Below, one piece after another: positions 1 to 11,563 of a DNA stretch of 64,000 bases. Source of the stretch: Leifsonia williamsii. GTDB lineage: Bacteria; Actinomycetota; Actinomycetes; Actinomycetales; Microbacteriaceae. The notes under the pieces are model-generated. The model was not told where the DNA came from. It saw nothing but the letters and a program-made list of their open reading frames with translations, and ran no database searches. The stretch spans positions 3,162,001 to 3,226,000 of the forward strand of contig NZ_JAROCF010000001.1 in NCBI RefSeq assembly GCF_030433685.1, read 5' to 3'. The position numbers were made by a program, and so were the translations under genes. Position 1 is the stretch's first letter. Every line of letters starts with the position of its first letter.

Positions 1-1837
1 GCGGCTCCGGCTCCTGCGGCAGGCCCTCGTTGACCGGCACGACCTCGTCGGAGCCGGCGGCGAGCAGCTGGAGGCGCAGCTCGCGGCGGGCGCGCTGCTG
101 CTCGGGGTCGGGCAGCGGTACCGCGGCGAGGAGGCGCTGCGTGTACGCCTCCTTCGGGTAGCGGAGGATCTCGTCGCGCGTGCCGACCTCGACCAGGTGG
201 CCGTGGTGCATCACCGCGATGCGATCGGCGAGCACGTCGATGACCGCGAGGTCGTGGGTGATGAACAGGCACGCGAAGTTCATCTCGCGCTGCAGCTGCT
301 GCATCAGCTCCAGCACGCGGGCCTGCACCGAGACGTCGAGCGCGGAGGTCGGCTCGTCGGCGATCAGCACCTGCGGCTCCAGCGACAGTGCACGGGCGAT
401 GCCGACGCGCTGCTTCTGGCCGCCGGAGAGCTCGTGCGGGAACCGGCTGCGGTAGGCGCGCGGCAGCTCGACGCTGTCGAGGAGGCGGTCGACCTCCTTC
501 GCCAGCTCGGCGCCCTTGAGCTTCTTGGCCAGCCGGAGCGGCTCGCCGATGGAGTCGGCGATCTGGAGACGCGGGTTCAGCGACGACGACGGGTCCTGGA
601 ACACGATGCCGACGTTGCGGTGCAGCTTGCGGATGTCGTCGCGGCCGGCGTTGCTGATGTCCTGACCGGCGACGACGAGCTTGCCCGAGTGGATGGGCAG
701 CAGGCCGATCGCGGCGCGGCCGAGCGTCGTCTTGCCCGAGCCCGACTCGCCCACGAGGCCGACGACCTCGCCCTCGTGGATCTGCAGGTCGATGTCGCTC
801 GCGGCGCGGAACGCGGGGACGCGGCCGTGCTTCGGGTACTCGATCGCCACGTTCTGGAAGTCGACGACCACCGGGCGGCGGTCCATCTCGGCCTTCTCGT
901 GCTCGGCCTGCGCCAGGCGCTCGTTGACGCGGATGCGCTCGGCGAGCTCGGCGTCGACCGACTCGGTGCCGAGCGCGAGCGCGGCAGTGGTGTCGATCTC
1001 CTCGTCCTCGCGCTGGCCGAGGTGCGGCACGGCGTCGAGAAGGGCGATCGTGTACGGGTGCTGCGGCGCCTCGAAGACCTGGGCGACGGTGCCCGACTCC
1101 ACGATGTCGCCCTTGCGCATCACGACGATGTTGTCGGCGAGGTCGGCGACGACGCCCATGTCATGGGTGATCAGCAGGATCGCGCTGTCGAGCCGGTCGC
1201 GGAGGCTGCGCAGCAGCTCCAGGATCTCGGCCTGCACGGTCACGTCCAGAGCGGTGGTCGGCTCGTCGGCGATGAGGAGCTTCGGGTCGCACGAGATCGA
1301 CTGCGCGATCATGGCGCGCTGCCGCTGACCGCCGGAGAGCTGGTGCGGGTAGGAGTTGAACGCCTTCACCGGGTCCGGCAGCTCGACCATCTCGAGCAGC
1401 TCGAGGGCGCGCTCCTTGGCCTCGTGCGGCGACATCCCGAAGTGGATGCGGAGCGTCTCGACGATCTGGGAGCCGACCGTGTAGACGGGGTTCAGCGCGG
1501 TCATCGGCTCCTGGAAGATCACCGACACCTGACGGCCGCGGACGCGGCGCATCTGCTGCGGGTTCAGGCCGGTGAGCTCGCGCCCCTCCAGCTTGATCGA
1601 GCCCTGGACGCGGGAGTTCGTGGGCAGCAGGTCGAGGATCGCCATCGAGCTCGCGCTCTTGCCCGAGCCGGACTCGCCGACGATGGCGAGCACCTCGCCC
1701 GCCTTGATCGCGTAGTTGAGCTTCTTGGCTGCTGGCACCCAGACGTTGTCCACGCCGAAGTCGACGGAGAGGTCGGTGACCTCCAGCACGGGGGCGTCGG
1801 TGACGACGCCGGCCTGACCGGGGGTGGTGGCGGTCAT
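1..1837 (-). CDS. Fused dipeptide/oligopeptide ABC transporter ATPase (DppD-DppF type), 3' end off the window
   Basis: Energises the peptide/nickel-family importer encoded just upstream, at the cytoplasmic face. About 612 codons are visible and the frame runs open through the left edge, so the C-terminus is missing. There are two nucleotide-binding domains in one chain: Walker A GESGSGKS at residues 54-61, LSGGQ near 167-171 and Walker B ADEPTTALD near 190; a second Walker A GESGSGKT at 363-370 with its own LSGGQ and ADEPTSALD. Proteobacterial systems usually split these into DppD and DppF; the fusion is common in actinobacteria. The ATG at 1837 is preceded by GGAACC-type purines and lies 737 bases after the permease stop, with a plus-strand gene in the gap. 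Transported substrate cannot be told from sequence. Confidence 0.95.
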   Translation of the reverse strand, partial: MTATTPGQAGVVTDAPVLEVTDLSVDFGVDNVWVPAAKKLNYAIKAGEVLAIVGESGSGKSASSMAILDLLPTNSRVQGSIKLEGRELTGLNPQQMRRVRGRQVSVIFQEPMTALNPVYTVGSQIVETLRIHFGMSPHEAKERALELLEMVELPDPVKAFNSYPHQLSGGQRQRAMIAQSISCDPKLLIADEPTTALDVTVQAEILELLRSLRDRLDSAILLITHDMGVVADLADNIVVMRKGDIVESGTVAQVFEAPQHPYTIALLDAVPHLGQREDEEIDTTAALALGTESVDAELAERIRVNERLAQAEHEKAEMDRRPVVVDFQNVAIEYPKHGRVPAFRAASDIDLQIHEGEVVGLVGESGSGKTTLGRAAIGLLPIHSGKLVVAGQDISNAGRDDIRKLHRNVGIVFQDPSSSLNPRLQIADSIGEPLRLAKKLKGAELAKEVDRLLDSVELPRAYRSRFPHELSGGQKQRVGIARALSLEPQVLIADEPTSALDVSVQARVLELMQQLQREMNFACLFITHDLAVIDVLADRIAVMHHGHLVEVGTRDEILRYPKEAYTQRLLAAVPLPDPEQQRARRELRLQLLAAGSDEVVPVNEGLPQEPEP

Positions 1838-1905
1838 GATTCGTGGTTCCTTTCGCGGGCGCGCATCGGCCGGGCGGCTTGTGGCCGGGGTGAGAGCATG
1901 GAGCC

Positions 1906-2532
1906 ATGCCCCTCGACCCCTCCGCCGATGGCGACGTCTTCGTGTCCCGGTTCAACCGGGTGCTTGCGATCCTGATCTGGGCGGCGTGCGCCGCGCTGGC
2001 CGTCGGCCTGGCGCTGAGCGTGCACGACGCCCGCCTGCTCTACCTGGTGCCGGTGGCCCTGTTCGCCTTCATCGCCTGGGCGACGCTGTGGCGTCCGCTC
2101 CTGGTCGTCGGCGACGCGGCCATCACGGTGCTGAACGTGACGCGCACCGTCCGCATCCCGTGGGAGGCGCTCATCCACGTCGACACCAAGTACGCGCTGA
2201 CGCTGTACGTGCCCGGCGCCAAGTACCCGGTGTGGTCCGCTCCCGCGCCCGGCACCGCCCGCACGCTGCGGGCGACCCGCAACGAGACGAAGGGCCGGAC
2301 CGGCCGGCCGAGCGTCGATGACACGGTGCGACGCCCCGGTGACCTGCTGGGCACCGAGTCCGGGGCCGCCGCGGAGGTCATCCGCCGTCGCTGGACCGCC
2401 CTGCAGAACGCTGGAACGATCGAGGCCGGCCGCGCCGACGAGACGCCCGTCGCCGTGCGCTGGCACGTCGCGACGCTGGCCGTGCTGGTGCTGCTGACGG
2501 CCGGCTCGGTCGCCGCGCTGCTCCTGGCCTGA
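1906..2532 (+). CDS. PH-domain-like membrane protein
   Basis: Encodes 208 residues. Two hydrophobic segments (about 20-60) open the protein, followed by a soluble stretch with the strand pattern of bacterial PH domains (the IPWEALIHVDTKYALTLYV region), then a final hydrophobic segment at the C-terminus (about 188-207). Function is unknown; similar actinobacterial proteins are annotated only as PH-domain-containing. It lies between two minus-strand peptide transporter genes, so it is transcribed against them and is probably unrelated. A GAGCAT box 6 bases before the ATG (1894-1899) suggests a leaderless transcript; no Shine-Dalgarno is evident. Confidence 0.75.
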   Translation: MPLDPSADGDVFVSRFNRVLAILIWAACAALAVGLALSVHDARLLYLVPVALFAFIAWATLWRPLLVVGDAAITVLNVTRTVRIPWEALIHVDTKYALTLYVPGAKYPVWSAPAPGTARTLRATRNETKGRTGRPSVDDTVRRPGDLLGTESGAAAEVIRRRWTALQNAGTIEAGRADETPVAVRWHVATLAVLVLLTAGSVAALLLA

Positions 2533-2573
2533 CCCCGCGAGGGGGGCCGGGAGCAGCACGGCGAGGGCGGAGG

Positions 2574-3587
2574 TCACAGCACGTCCTCCGCGAGGGCAGC
2601 GCCCGTGCGCGGGCCGCCGTCGTCGCCCTCGCCCTCCTCCGGCTCCTGCTCGCGCATGCGGCGCAGGTTGAACCGGCGGTGGCGGGGGTCGAAGGCGTCG
2701 CGCAGGCCGTCGCCGACGAAGTTGACCAGCAGGGCCAGGGTCACGATGAACGCGCCGGGCCACCAGAACAGCCACGGCCGGGTCTGGAACGCGGACTGGT
2801 TCTGGCTGATCAGCAGGCCGAGCGAGACGTCCGGCGGACGGATGCCGTAGCCGAGGAACGACAACGCGGTCTCGAGCAGGATGGCCGAGGCCATGATCAG
2901 CGTCGAGGCGACGATGACGACGCCGATGGCGTTCGGCAGGATGTGCTTGAAGATGATGCGCGCATCCGAGGCCCCCGCGACACGGGCCGCCTCCACGAAC
3001 TCCCGCTCGCGCAGCGAGAGGAACTCGCCGCGGACCAGACGGGCGATGCCCATCCACGAGAAGAAGCCGAGCATCAGCGCCAGGAAGAAGGCGCCGAGAC
3101 CGCCGAAGATGTGGCCGACGACCGAGCCGATCACGAGCGCGGGGATGACGATGAAGACATCCGTGATGCGCATCAGGATCGCGTCGACGACGCCGCGGAA
3201 GTAGCCGGCGACCGCTCCGACCACGACGCCGACGACGCTCGCGATCAGTCCGAGCACGACCATGACGAGGATCGAGTTCTGGATGCCGCGCATGGTCTGC
3301 GCGAAGTAGTCCTTGCCGATCCTGTCCTGCCCGAACGGGTGCTCCCACGAGGGCGCTCCGCGCTGGAACTGGTCGTTCAGCTCCTTGAAGCCGTACTTCC
3401 ACCAGCCGGGGATGGGGCCGAGCCCGATCGCCGAGATGGAGAAGAGCAGGATCGCGATGAACAGGATGGCGCTGACGACGGCCAGCTTGTTCGAGAGGAA
3501 CCGCTTCCAGACCAGCTTCCCCTGGCTGACCGGGGGCGCGGTCGGCGCCTCGAGCTCGTCTGCGATTCGCGTGTTGTCGACGGACAT
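2574..3587 (-). CDS. Peptide ABC transporter permease, DppC/OppC type
   Basis: Inner-membrane permease of the dipeptide/oligopeptide importer; 337 residues, a usual length. An N-terminal OppC-N segment carries the first membrane helix (about 30-55), followed by the core BPD permease domain. The EAA loop that docks on the ATPase is visible as FVEAARVAGASDARIIFKHI. The C-terminal tail is long, acidic and probably cytoplasmic. Its ATG shares one base with the stop codon of the upstream permease (TGATG at 3585-3589), which indicates translational coupling. Confidence 0.95.
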   Translation of the reverse strand: MSVDNTRIADELEAPTAPPVSQGKLVWKRFLSNKLAVVSAILFIAILLFSISAIGLGPIPGWWKYGFKELNDQFQRGAPSWEHPFGQDRIGKDYFAQTMRGIQNSILVMVVLGLIASVVGVVVGAVAGYFRGVVDAILMRITDVFIVIPALVIGSVVGHIFGGLGAFFLALMLGFFSWMGIARLVRGEFLSLREREFVEAARVAGASDARIIFKHILPNAIGVVIVASTLIMASAILLETALSFLGYGIRPPDVSLGLLISQNQSAFQTRPWLFWWPGAFIVTLALLVNFVGDGLRDAFDPRHRRFNLRRMREQEPEEGEGDDGGPRTGAALAEDVL

Positions 3588-5119
3588 CAGCGGACCCTCA
3601 CTCTCGGGTCGAGCGCGGCGTACGAGAGGTCCGCGAGGAAGTTGAACAGGATCGCCATGACCGCGATCACCAGGAAGTAGCCCATGACCGGATTGAGGTC
3701 ACCGCGGTCGAGGCCGCTGGCGAACAGGAAGCCCATACCGGGGATGGCGAACACGCGCTCGGTGATGATCGCGCCACCGAGCAGCGCACCCACATCGAAC
3801 GCCACGAGGGTGGTGAGCGGGATGAGCATGTTGCGGAAGGCGTGGCGCACGATCACCGTGCGCTCGGGCAGGCCCTTCGCCCGCGCGGTGCGGATGAAGT
3901 CCTGATTGAGCACCTCGAGCATCCCGGCGCGCGAGTAGCGCGTGTAGGAGGCGAAGGAGATCAGGAGCAGCGCGATCGTCGGCAGCACCAGGTGGGTGAA
4001 GGTGTCGAGGCCGGTGACCCACATGTCGCCCTCGAGCCCGGGGGTCGCCGAGCCGACGGTCGCGATCGGACGTCCGTTGGTGTCGTCGAAGTAGGTCGGC
4101 CACGCCTGCATGAGGCGGTCCACGATGATGAGGAAGCCGGAGACGATCGTCACGATGACCGCGATGCGCATGTTCTGGCCGCGGTCGTAGCCGCCGACGA
4201 ACCAGCCGATCGCGAGGCTCACGAGGATGGCCACGATCGCCAGGATCACGATGGTGCCGATCGTCGAGACGTCGAAGAGCGGCTGCAGCGCGAAGTAGCA
4301 GATGATCGCGACGGCGCCCGCGATCCCGCCGGCGATCAGGGCGCGGCGGTTCTGCAGGCCCGCGATGAGGGCGGTGGTGCCGATGACGGTCGCCGCGACG
4401 AGGATGATCATCACGACCGGTCCGAGCCCGGGGACCAGGAACCAGTTCGTCGCCGACATCAGCAGCAGCACGCCCGCGGTCGCCACCGTGGCCACCGCGA
4501 AGGTGGTGAGGCGACGACGGCGGTCGCCGCCGATCAGCGACTGCCAGATCAGGCCGGCCACCACTCCGATGATGACGGCCACCCACCACGGGATGGTCGG
4601 GTGCGCCAGGAAGTTGTTGAACCCGATCGCGACGAACTCCTTGAGGAGCACGGCCATGAGGAACGCGGGCAGCGAGTACAGGAAGAAGCTGAGGAAGGTG
4701 ACGACGTTGTCGAGCCCGCTGTACTGCCGGAGCGCGGTCACGATGCCGATCGTGACGCCGAGGAGGATCGCCAGCACCAGGGCCAGCGTGACCAGCTGGA
4801 CCGTCGAGCCGAGCGCCTGCGGCAGGATGTCGACGACCTTCGCGTTCGAGATCGTCGACCCGAGGTCGCACTGGTTGGCGAACGGGATCAGGCACTTGGC
4901 CACTCCGCCGAGCCAGAGCAGCCAGCGCAGCGGCGGGGCGACGTCGAGCTGGAGCAGCTGCACGCGCGCGGCGATCAGCTGGGTCTTGTTGGGGGAATTG
5001 CTCGACCGCAGGTCCTGGAGCGGGTCGGCGCTGTACGCGACCAGCATGTACATCAGGAACGAGGCGGCGATGATGATGAGTACCGAGACGAGAAGGCGTC
5101 TCAGGATGAAACTCGCCAT
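3587..5119 (-). CDS. Peptide ABC transporter permease, DppB/OppB type, with enlarged membrane insert
   Basis: Partner permease of the peptide importer. At 510 residues it is well above the 300-340 usual for DppB. The N-terminal signature and first helices (1-160) and the C-terminal core with EAA loop FIRTARAKGLPER (about 408-420) are normal. Between them, residues about 178-345 add several extra hydrophobic segments and an arginine cluster (200-203). Long DppB forms of this kind occur in actinobacteria; what the insert does is unknown to me. The gene follows the binding-protein gene after a 185-base gap containing two hairpins. Confidence 0.93.
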   Translation of the reverse strand: MASFILRRLLVSVLIIIAASFLMYMLVAYSADPLQDLRSSNSPNKTQLIAARVQLLQLDVAPPLRWLLWLGGVAKCLIPFANQCDLGSTISNAKVVDILPQALGSTVQLVTLALVLAILLGVTIGIVTALRQYSGLDNVVTFLSFFLYSLPAFLMAVLLKEFVAIGFNNFLAHPTIPWWVAVIIGVVAGLIWQSLIGGDRRRRLTTFAVATVATAGVLLLMSATNWFLVPGLGPVVMIILVAATVIGTTALIAGLQNRRALIAGGIAGAVAIICYFALQPLFDVSTIGTIVILAIVAILVSLAIGWFVGGYDRGQNMRIAVIVTIVSGFLIIVDRLMQAWPTYFDDTNGRPIATVGSATPGLEGDMWVTGLDTFTHLVLPTIALLLISFASYTRYSRAGMLEVLNQDFIRTARAKGLPERTVIVRHAFRNMLIPLTTLVAFDVGALLGGAIITERVFAIPGMGFLFASGLDRGDLNPVMGYFLVIAVMAILFNFLADLSYAALDPRVRVR

Positions 5120-5227
5120 AGGTTCAGAACCTTCACTGACAGGACGCGCCTCACGGGATGCGGCGGGGGGAGCCGCCAGGCGCGTTCACTAAGGGCGGAC
5201 GGATCGCGTCCACCGACTACATGATAC

Positions 5228-5293
5228 GGGGCGCCGGAAGAACCGGCGCCCCGCCGCAGAGAGAGTGCCCGGGGTTCGCCCGGGCACTCTCTC
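5228..5293 (-). terminator. Double hairpin between binding-protein and permease genes
   Basis: Two perfect inverted repeats lie side by side. The first (5228-5252) has a 10-bp stem, GGGGCGCCGG, with a 5-base loop. The second (5259-5293) has a 15-bp stem, including GAGAGTGCCCGGG, with loop GTTCG. They start 12 bases after the binding-protein stop codon. The position suggests partial termination or 3'-end protection, giving more binding protein than permease; this is the usual role of such hairpins in ABC operons. No U-tract follows on the minus strand. Confidence 0.8.
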
Positions 5294-5304
5294 GTACGGA
5301 GCTG

Positions 5305-7098
5305 TTACTTCTTGGAGCCGGACTTGACCGACCACTCCCAGAAGTTCCAGAACGGGCCCGTCTGATTGCCCATGTACTCCACGCCGTCGACGCGGGCGTT
5401 GACACCGAAGACACCCGGCAGCTGGAACAGCGGCAGGCCGTAGCCGTCCTTGAAGGTGGCCGTGTCGATCTGCAGCTCGAGCTTGGTGAGCTCGTCCTTG
5501 TCGAGGGTCGTCTGGGTCTGCACCGCGACGTCGTTCATGTTGTTGTAGCGGTTGTAGTTGCCGCCGCCACCGGTGGTGAACAGCTGCGGGATCTGCGAGG
5601 TGCCTGCACCCGGGCTGATCCAGCCGAAGAGCGACGCGTCGTAGTCACCACCCGGGAGGAGGGTGCTCCACTGCGGCGAACCGGCGTCCACGATCTTGAA
5701 GCCGGCCTTGGTCGCCGAGGCCTGGATGGCCTGGAACTCGTCGACGCGGTTCGGGTTGTTCGTGTTGTAGAGGATCCGGATGGTCGGGGTGGCACCGGCG
5801 AGCAGCTGCTTGGCGCCCTCGATGTCGACCTTGTCGTACGCGTCGGAGCCGTTCTTCTTGACCGCGTCCGCGTAGTCGTCCTGGCTGGGCAGCCAGATCT
5901 GCGAGTTGAGGACCTTCGCCTTCGGGTTCACCGGGGTGACGATCGAGTCGAGGATCTGCTGACGCGGGATCGTCTTGAGGAACGCCTCACGGACCTTCGC
6001 GTCCTGGAACGTCGGCGAGCCGAAGTTCAGGTCGAGGTGGTCGTACGAGACCTGGTCGCCGGTGAGCACCTTGGCGCTCGTGTTCTTCAGCGCCGTCAGG
6101 GTGTCCGCGGACGCCTGCGGGTTGATGATGTCGACCTCGCCGTTCTGTAGGGCGGTCACCTGAGCGTTGGCGTCGGGGATGATGCGGAAGACGATCTTGT
6201 CGACGTTGCCCTTGTTCTTGCCCCAGTAGTTCTTGTTCTTCACCATGGTGATGGACTGACCGGGGGTCCAGTTCGAGACCACGAACGGGCCGGACGCGAC
6301 GAGGAGGTCCTTGTCGGTCGGGAACGCGGTGATGTCGTAGCCCGTGTTGACGAAGTCGGCGGCCTTCTTCAGGGTCGGGTCGGCCGGCTGCGGGTTGGCC
6401 TTGTCGCCCTTGGGCAGGCCCTTCAGCAGCTTCGTCAGGTCGGCGGCCGAGGAGAGGCCCGCCTTCTTGGCGACGATGTGCGCCGGCTGCGCGATCGGGT
6501 TGAAGAGCTCCCAGTCCACGAAGGGCTTGGCGTACTTCAGCGTGATCGTGCGGTTGTCGTTGCTGACCTCGGGGTACTCGGTCTGGTCGATGCCCGCGGT
6601 GCCGGCAGCAGGGGTGAAGTACTGCGTGCCCTTGGTGACCTCGCCGCTGGCCTCGTCGAGGGTGGCGGAGTCGTAGTAACCGGACTGCATCGCCCAGCCG
6701 AGGACCATGTCGTCAGCCGTGACCGGCTCGCCGTCGGACCACTTCGCTTCCTTGGGAAGGGTGTACTTGACGGTCAGCGGGTCGTCCGAGGTCTTCTCGA
6801 AGGTGCCGTAGCTGTCGTCGTGGACGATCTTGTAGTTGTTGTCGATGTACTGGAAGCCCGAGCCGTACGAGCCGTCCAGGTAGCCGACCTGACCGTTGGT
6901 GTCCAGGTTGCCCTGGGGGGTCTGCGAGTTCAGCGAGGTGAGGTCGTTGACGACCGCGACCGTCACGGTGCCGCCCTTGGCAGCCGTGGAGCCGCCCGTG
7001 CTGCCGGACGTGGTGCAGGCCGACAGGGCGAGCGCAGTGGCGCCCGCGAGGGCGACGGCGCTGACCGCGTACCTCACCCTTCTTCCCTTGATGTGCAA
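5305..7098 (-). CDS. Peptide ABC transporter substrate-binding lipoprotein, SBP family 5
   Basis: Extracytoplasmic binding protein that delivers peptides or similar ligands to the DppB/DppC pair; 597 residues. A lipoprotein signal ends in LALSACTTSG, so the Cys should be lipidated. It is followed by a Gly/Ser linker and a typical family 5 fold with motifs such as KEAKWSDGEPVTADD. The frame is open further upstream, but the start chosen is TTG at 7098: AGGAGG lies 4 bases ahead, and a signal peptide must begin here. A GTG at 7077 is an alternative but would lack a well-placed Shine-Dalgarno. It is the first gene of the operon. Confidence 0.93.
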   Translation of the reverse strand: MHIKGRRVRYAVSAVALAGATALALSACTTSGSTGGSTAAKGGTVTVAVVNDLTSLNSQTPQGNLDTNGQVGYLDGSYGSGFQYIDNNYKIVHDDSYGTFEKTSDDPLTVKYTLPKEAKWSDGEPVTADDMVLGWAMQSGYYDSATLDEASGEVTKGTQYFTPAAGTAGIDQTEYPEVSNDNRTITLKYAKPFVDWELFNPIAQPAHIVAKKAGLSSAADLTKLLKGLPKGDKANPQPADPTLKKAADFVNTGYDITAFPTDKDLLVASGPFVVSNWTPGQSITMVKNKNYWGKNKGNVDKIVFRIIPDANAQVTALQNGEVDIINPQASADTLTALKNTSAKVLTGDQVSYDHLDLNFGSPTFQDAKVREAFLKTIPRQQILDSIVTPVNPKAKVLNSQIWLPSQDDYADAVKKNGSDAYDKVDIEGAKQLLAGATPTIRILYNTNNPNRVDEFQAIQASATKAGFKIVDAGSPQWSTLLPGGDYDASLFGWISPGAGTSQIPQLFTTGGGGNYNRYNNMNDVAVQTQTTLDKDELTKLELQIDTATFKDGYGLPLFQLPGVFGVNARVDGVEYMGNQTGPFWNFWEWSVKSGSKK

Positions 7099-7168
7099 TG
7101 TTCCTCCTGTGCGAAGTGTGCGACGGCACAGGCGTGCGAGAGCCCCTGCGCCGCGCGGGATATGAACG

Positions 7169-7197
7169 ACCCTAGGTACGTCGGTGAATGAATGCAA
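7169..7197 (-). promoter_or_regulatory. Predicted promoter of the peptide importer operon
   Basis: On the minus strand, TTGCAT (7197-7192) and TAGGGT (7174-7169) are separated by exactly 17 bases, a good match to a vegetative -35/-10 pair. This places transcription start about 65 bases before the TTG start codon. The prediction rests on sequence alone. Confidence 0.5.
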
Positions 7198-7379
7198 AAC
7201 AAGCCCGGAAAACGTTACACAGCGGTAACTCAGTCGCGGGAATCGTGCGCCGTGGCATCGATGACGCCCGTAATCGGTCCCGCGACGCAACGGATCCATC
7301 GTTCGCCGCCGGTCCTCCGCAACTCCATGCAGAAACGGCGCTCCCGCTCGGCCTGCCGCGGGGCTGGCAGGATGCACAT

Positions 7380-8174
7380 ATGAGCAGCACCACGACCTGG
7401 GTCGCCGAGACGCCCGTCGCGCCCGATCGCCGCGCCCGGCTGTGGTGGGAGGTCGCCATCGTCCTCGGGCTCTCGCTCGGCCGGTCGGCGGTCTACTCCA
7501 TCGTCGAGATCATCGACGACAGCACCAAGGGCACGGCCCTCGCCGACCAGACGACGAGCATCAACCCGGCGCAGTCGGACCGCGAGGTCTTCGACTTCCT
7601 CTATCAGGTGCTCGGGGCGCTGTTCCCGCTCTTCGCGGTGGCTCTCGTCGTGTACCTGCTGTGGGAGCCCGGCCGCAGCGGGTTCCGGCGCATCGGGCTG
7701 GAATTCCGGCAGCCGGGGAGGGACGTGCTGCGCGCGCTGCTGCTGGTCGCCGTCATCGGCGTGCCGGGCATCCTCTTCTTCGCGGCGACCCGGCTGCTCG
7801 GGATCACGGTCACGGTGCAGGCGTCGACGCTCGACACGCACTGGTGGACGGTGCCGGTCCTCGTCCTCGTCGCGCTGCGCGCCGGGCTGCAGGAGGAGGT
7901 GATCGTGGTCGGCTACCTCTTCACGCGCCTCCGCCAGCTCGGCTGGGGGACGTGGCCGATCATCCTCGGCGCCGCCGTCCTGCGCGGGAGCTACCACCTG
8001 TACCAGGGCTTCGGCCCCTTCATCGGCAACGCGGTGATGGGCGTCGTCTTCGGCTGGTGCTACACGCGATGGGGCCGCGTCATGCCCCTCGTGGTCGCCC
8101 ACGTGATCATCGACGTCATCTCGTTCGTCGGCTATCCCCTCGCCGTCGCCCTCTGGCCCCACATCTTCGCGTAG
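7380..8174 (+). CDS. CPBP-family intramembrane protease-like protein (Abi/CAAX type)
   Basis: A 264-residue multi-spanning membrane protein with about seven or eight hydrophobic helices. Family motifs are recognisable: motif 1 as QEEVIVVGY, motif 2 around GSYHLYQG and motif 3 as AHVIID. In canonical members motif 1 is EExxxR; here the Arg position is Val, as I believe is common in an actinobacterial subfamily. The two glutamates and both histidines remain, so activity is possible. The ATG at 7380 follows CAGGAT by 6 bases (a weak leaderless-type box). It is convergent with gcvP, with a strong hairpin between them. Confidence 0.88.
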   Translation: MSSTTTWVAETPVAPDRRARLWWEVAIVLGLSLGRSAVYSIVEIIDDSTKGTALADQTTSINPAQSDREVFDFLYQVLGALFPLFAVALVVYLLWEPGRSGFRRIGLEFRQPGRDVLRALLLVAVIGVPGILFFAATRLLGITVTVQASTLDTHWWTVPVLVLVALRAGLQEEVIVVGYLFTRLRQLGWGTWPIILGAAVLRGSYHLYQGFGPFIGNAVMGVVFGWCYTRWGRVMPLVVAHVIIDVISFVGYPLAVALWPHIFA

Positions 8175-8175
8175 C

Positions 8176-8216
8176 AAACCGCCGAGTACGCGGACTCTCT
8201 GCGTACTCGGCGGTTT
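8176..8216. terminator. Bidirectional hairpin between CPBP gene and gcvP
   Basis: A perfect 16-bp stem (AAACCGCCGAGTACGC and its complement) with a 9-base loop begins 2 bases after the CPBP stop codon. The two genes converge here, so the hairpin can serve both. A third copy of the arm, GCGTACTCGGCGGT, follows at 8231-8244. Confidence 0.8.
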
Positions 8217-8266
8217 CAAGCGGAATTCGCGCGTACTCGGCGGTCGGGGCCGGGAGTGGGCGCGGG

Positions 8267-11164
<2,898 letters not shown>

Positions 11165-11181
11165 GCGGTGGTGTCGATCCT

Positions 11182-11562
11182 TCAGTCGGTTCCGCCGGTG
11201 ACGGCGGTGTACTGGTCGTAGCTCAGGAGGCCGTCGGGCAGCGCCGAGAAGCGCACCTTGATCAGCCAGCCGTCGCCGAACGGGTCGGAGTTGACCAGCT
11301 CGGGCGCGTCGACGACCGCGTCGTTGATCTCGGTCACGGTGCCGTCGACGGGGGCGAACAGCTCGCCGACCGACTTGGTGGACTCGATCTCGCCGACGAC
11401 GCGGCCGGCGGCCACGTCGCTCCCGGCCTCCGGCAGCTCCACGAAGACGACGTCGCCGAGCTTGTCGGCCGCGTACGCGGTGATGCCCACCGTCGCGACG
11501 TCGCCCTCGACGAGCAGCCACTCGTGCTCGGCGGTGTACTGGAGGTCCTGCTCTGCGGCCAT
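11182..11562 (-). CDS. gcvH: Glycine cleavage system H protein
   Basis: Small lipoyl carrier that shuttles the aminomethyl group between P, T and L proteins. It has 126 residues, the family's normal size. The lipoyl-lysine is Lys63 in the motif [12 protein letters not shown]. The ATG at 11562 lies one base after the gcvT stop, so the two are translationally coupled. No gcvL or lipoate ligase gene is in this window; these must lie elsewhere. Confidence 0.98.
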   Translation of the reverse strand: MAAEQDLQYTAEHEWLLVEGDVATVGITAYAADKLGDVVFVELPEAGSDVAAGRVVGEIESTKSVGELFAPVDGTVTEINDAVVDAPELVNSDPFGDGWLIKVRFSALPDGLLSYDQYTAVTGGTD

Positions 11563-11563
11563 G

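Noticed and set aside
197..1975. 592-residue plus-strand open frame
   Set aside because: Antisense shadow of the fused ATPase gene; Arg/Asp/Val-rich repetitive composition and no domain.
3842..5224. 460-residue plus-strand open frame
   Set aside because: Antisense of the DppB-type permease; highly charged Asp/Arg composition, no motif.
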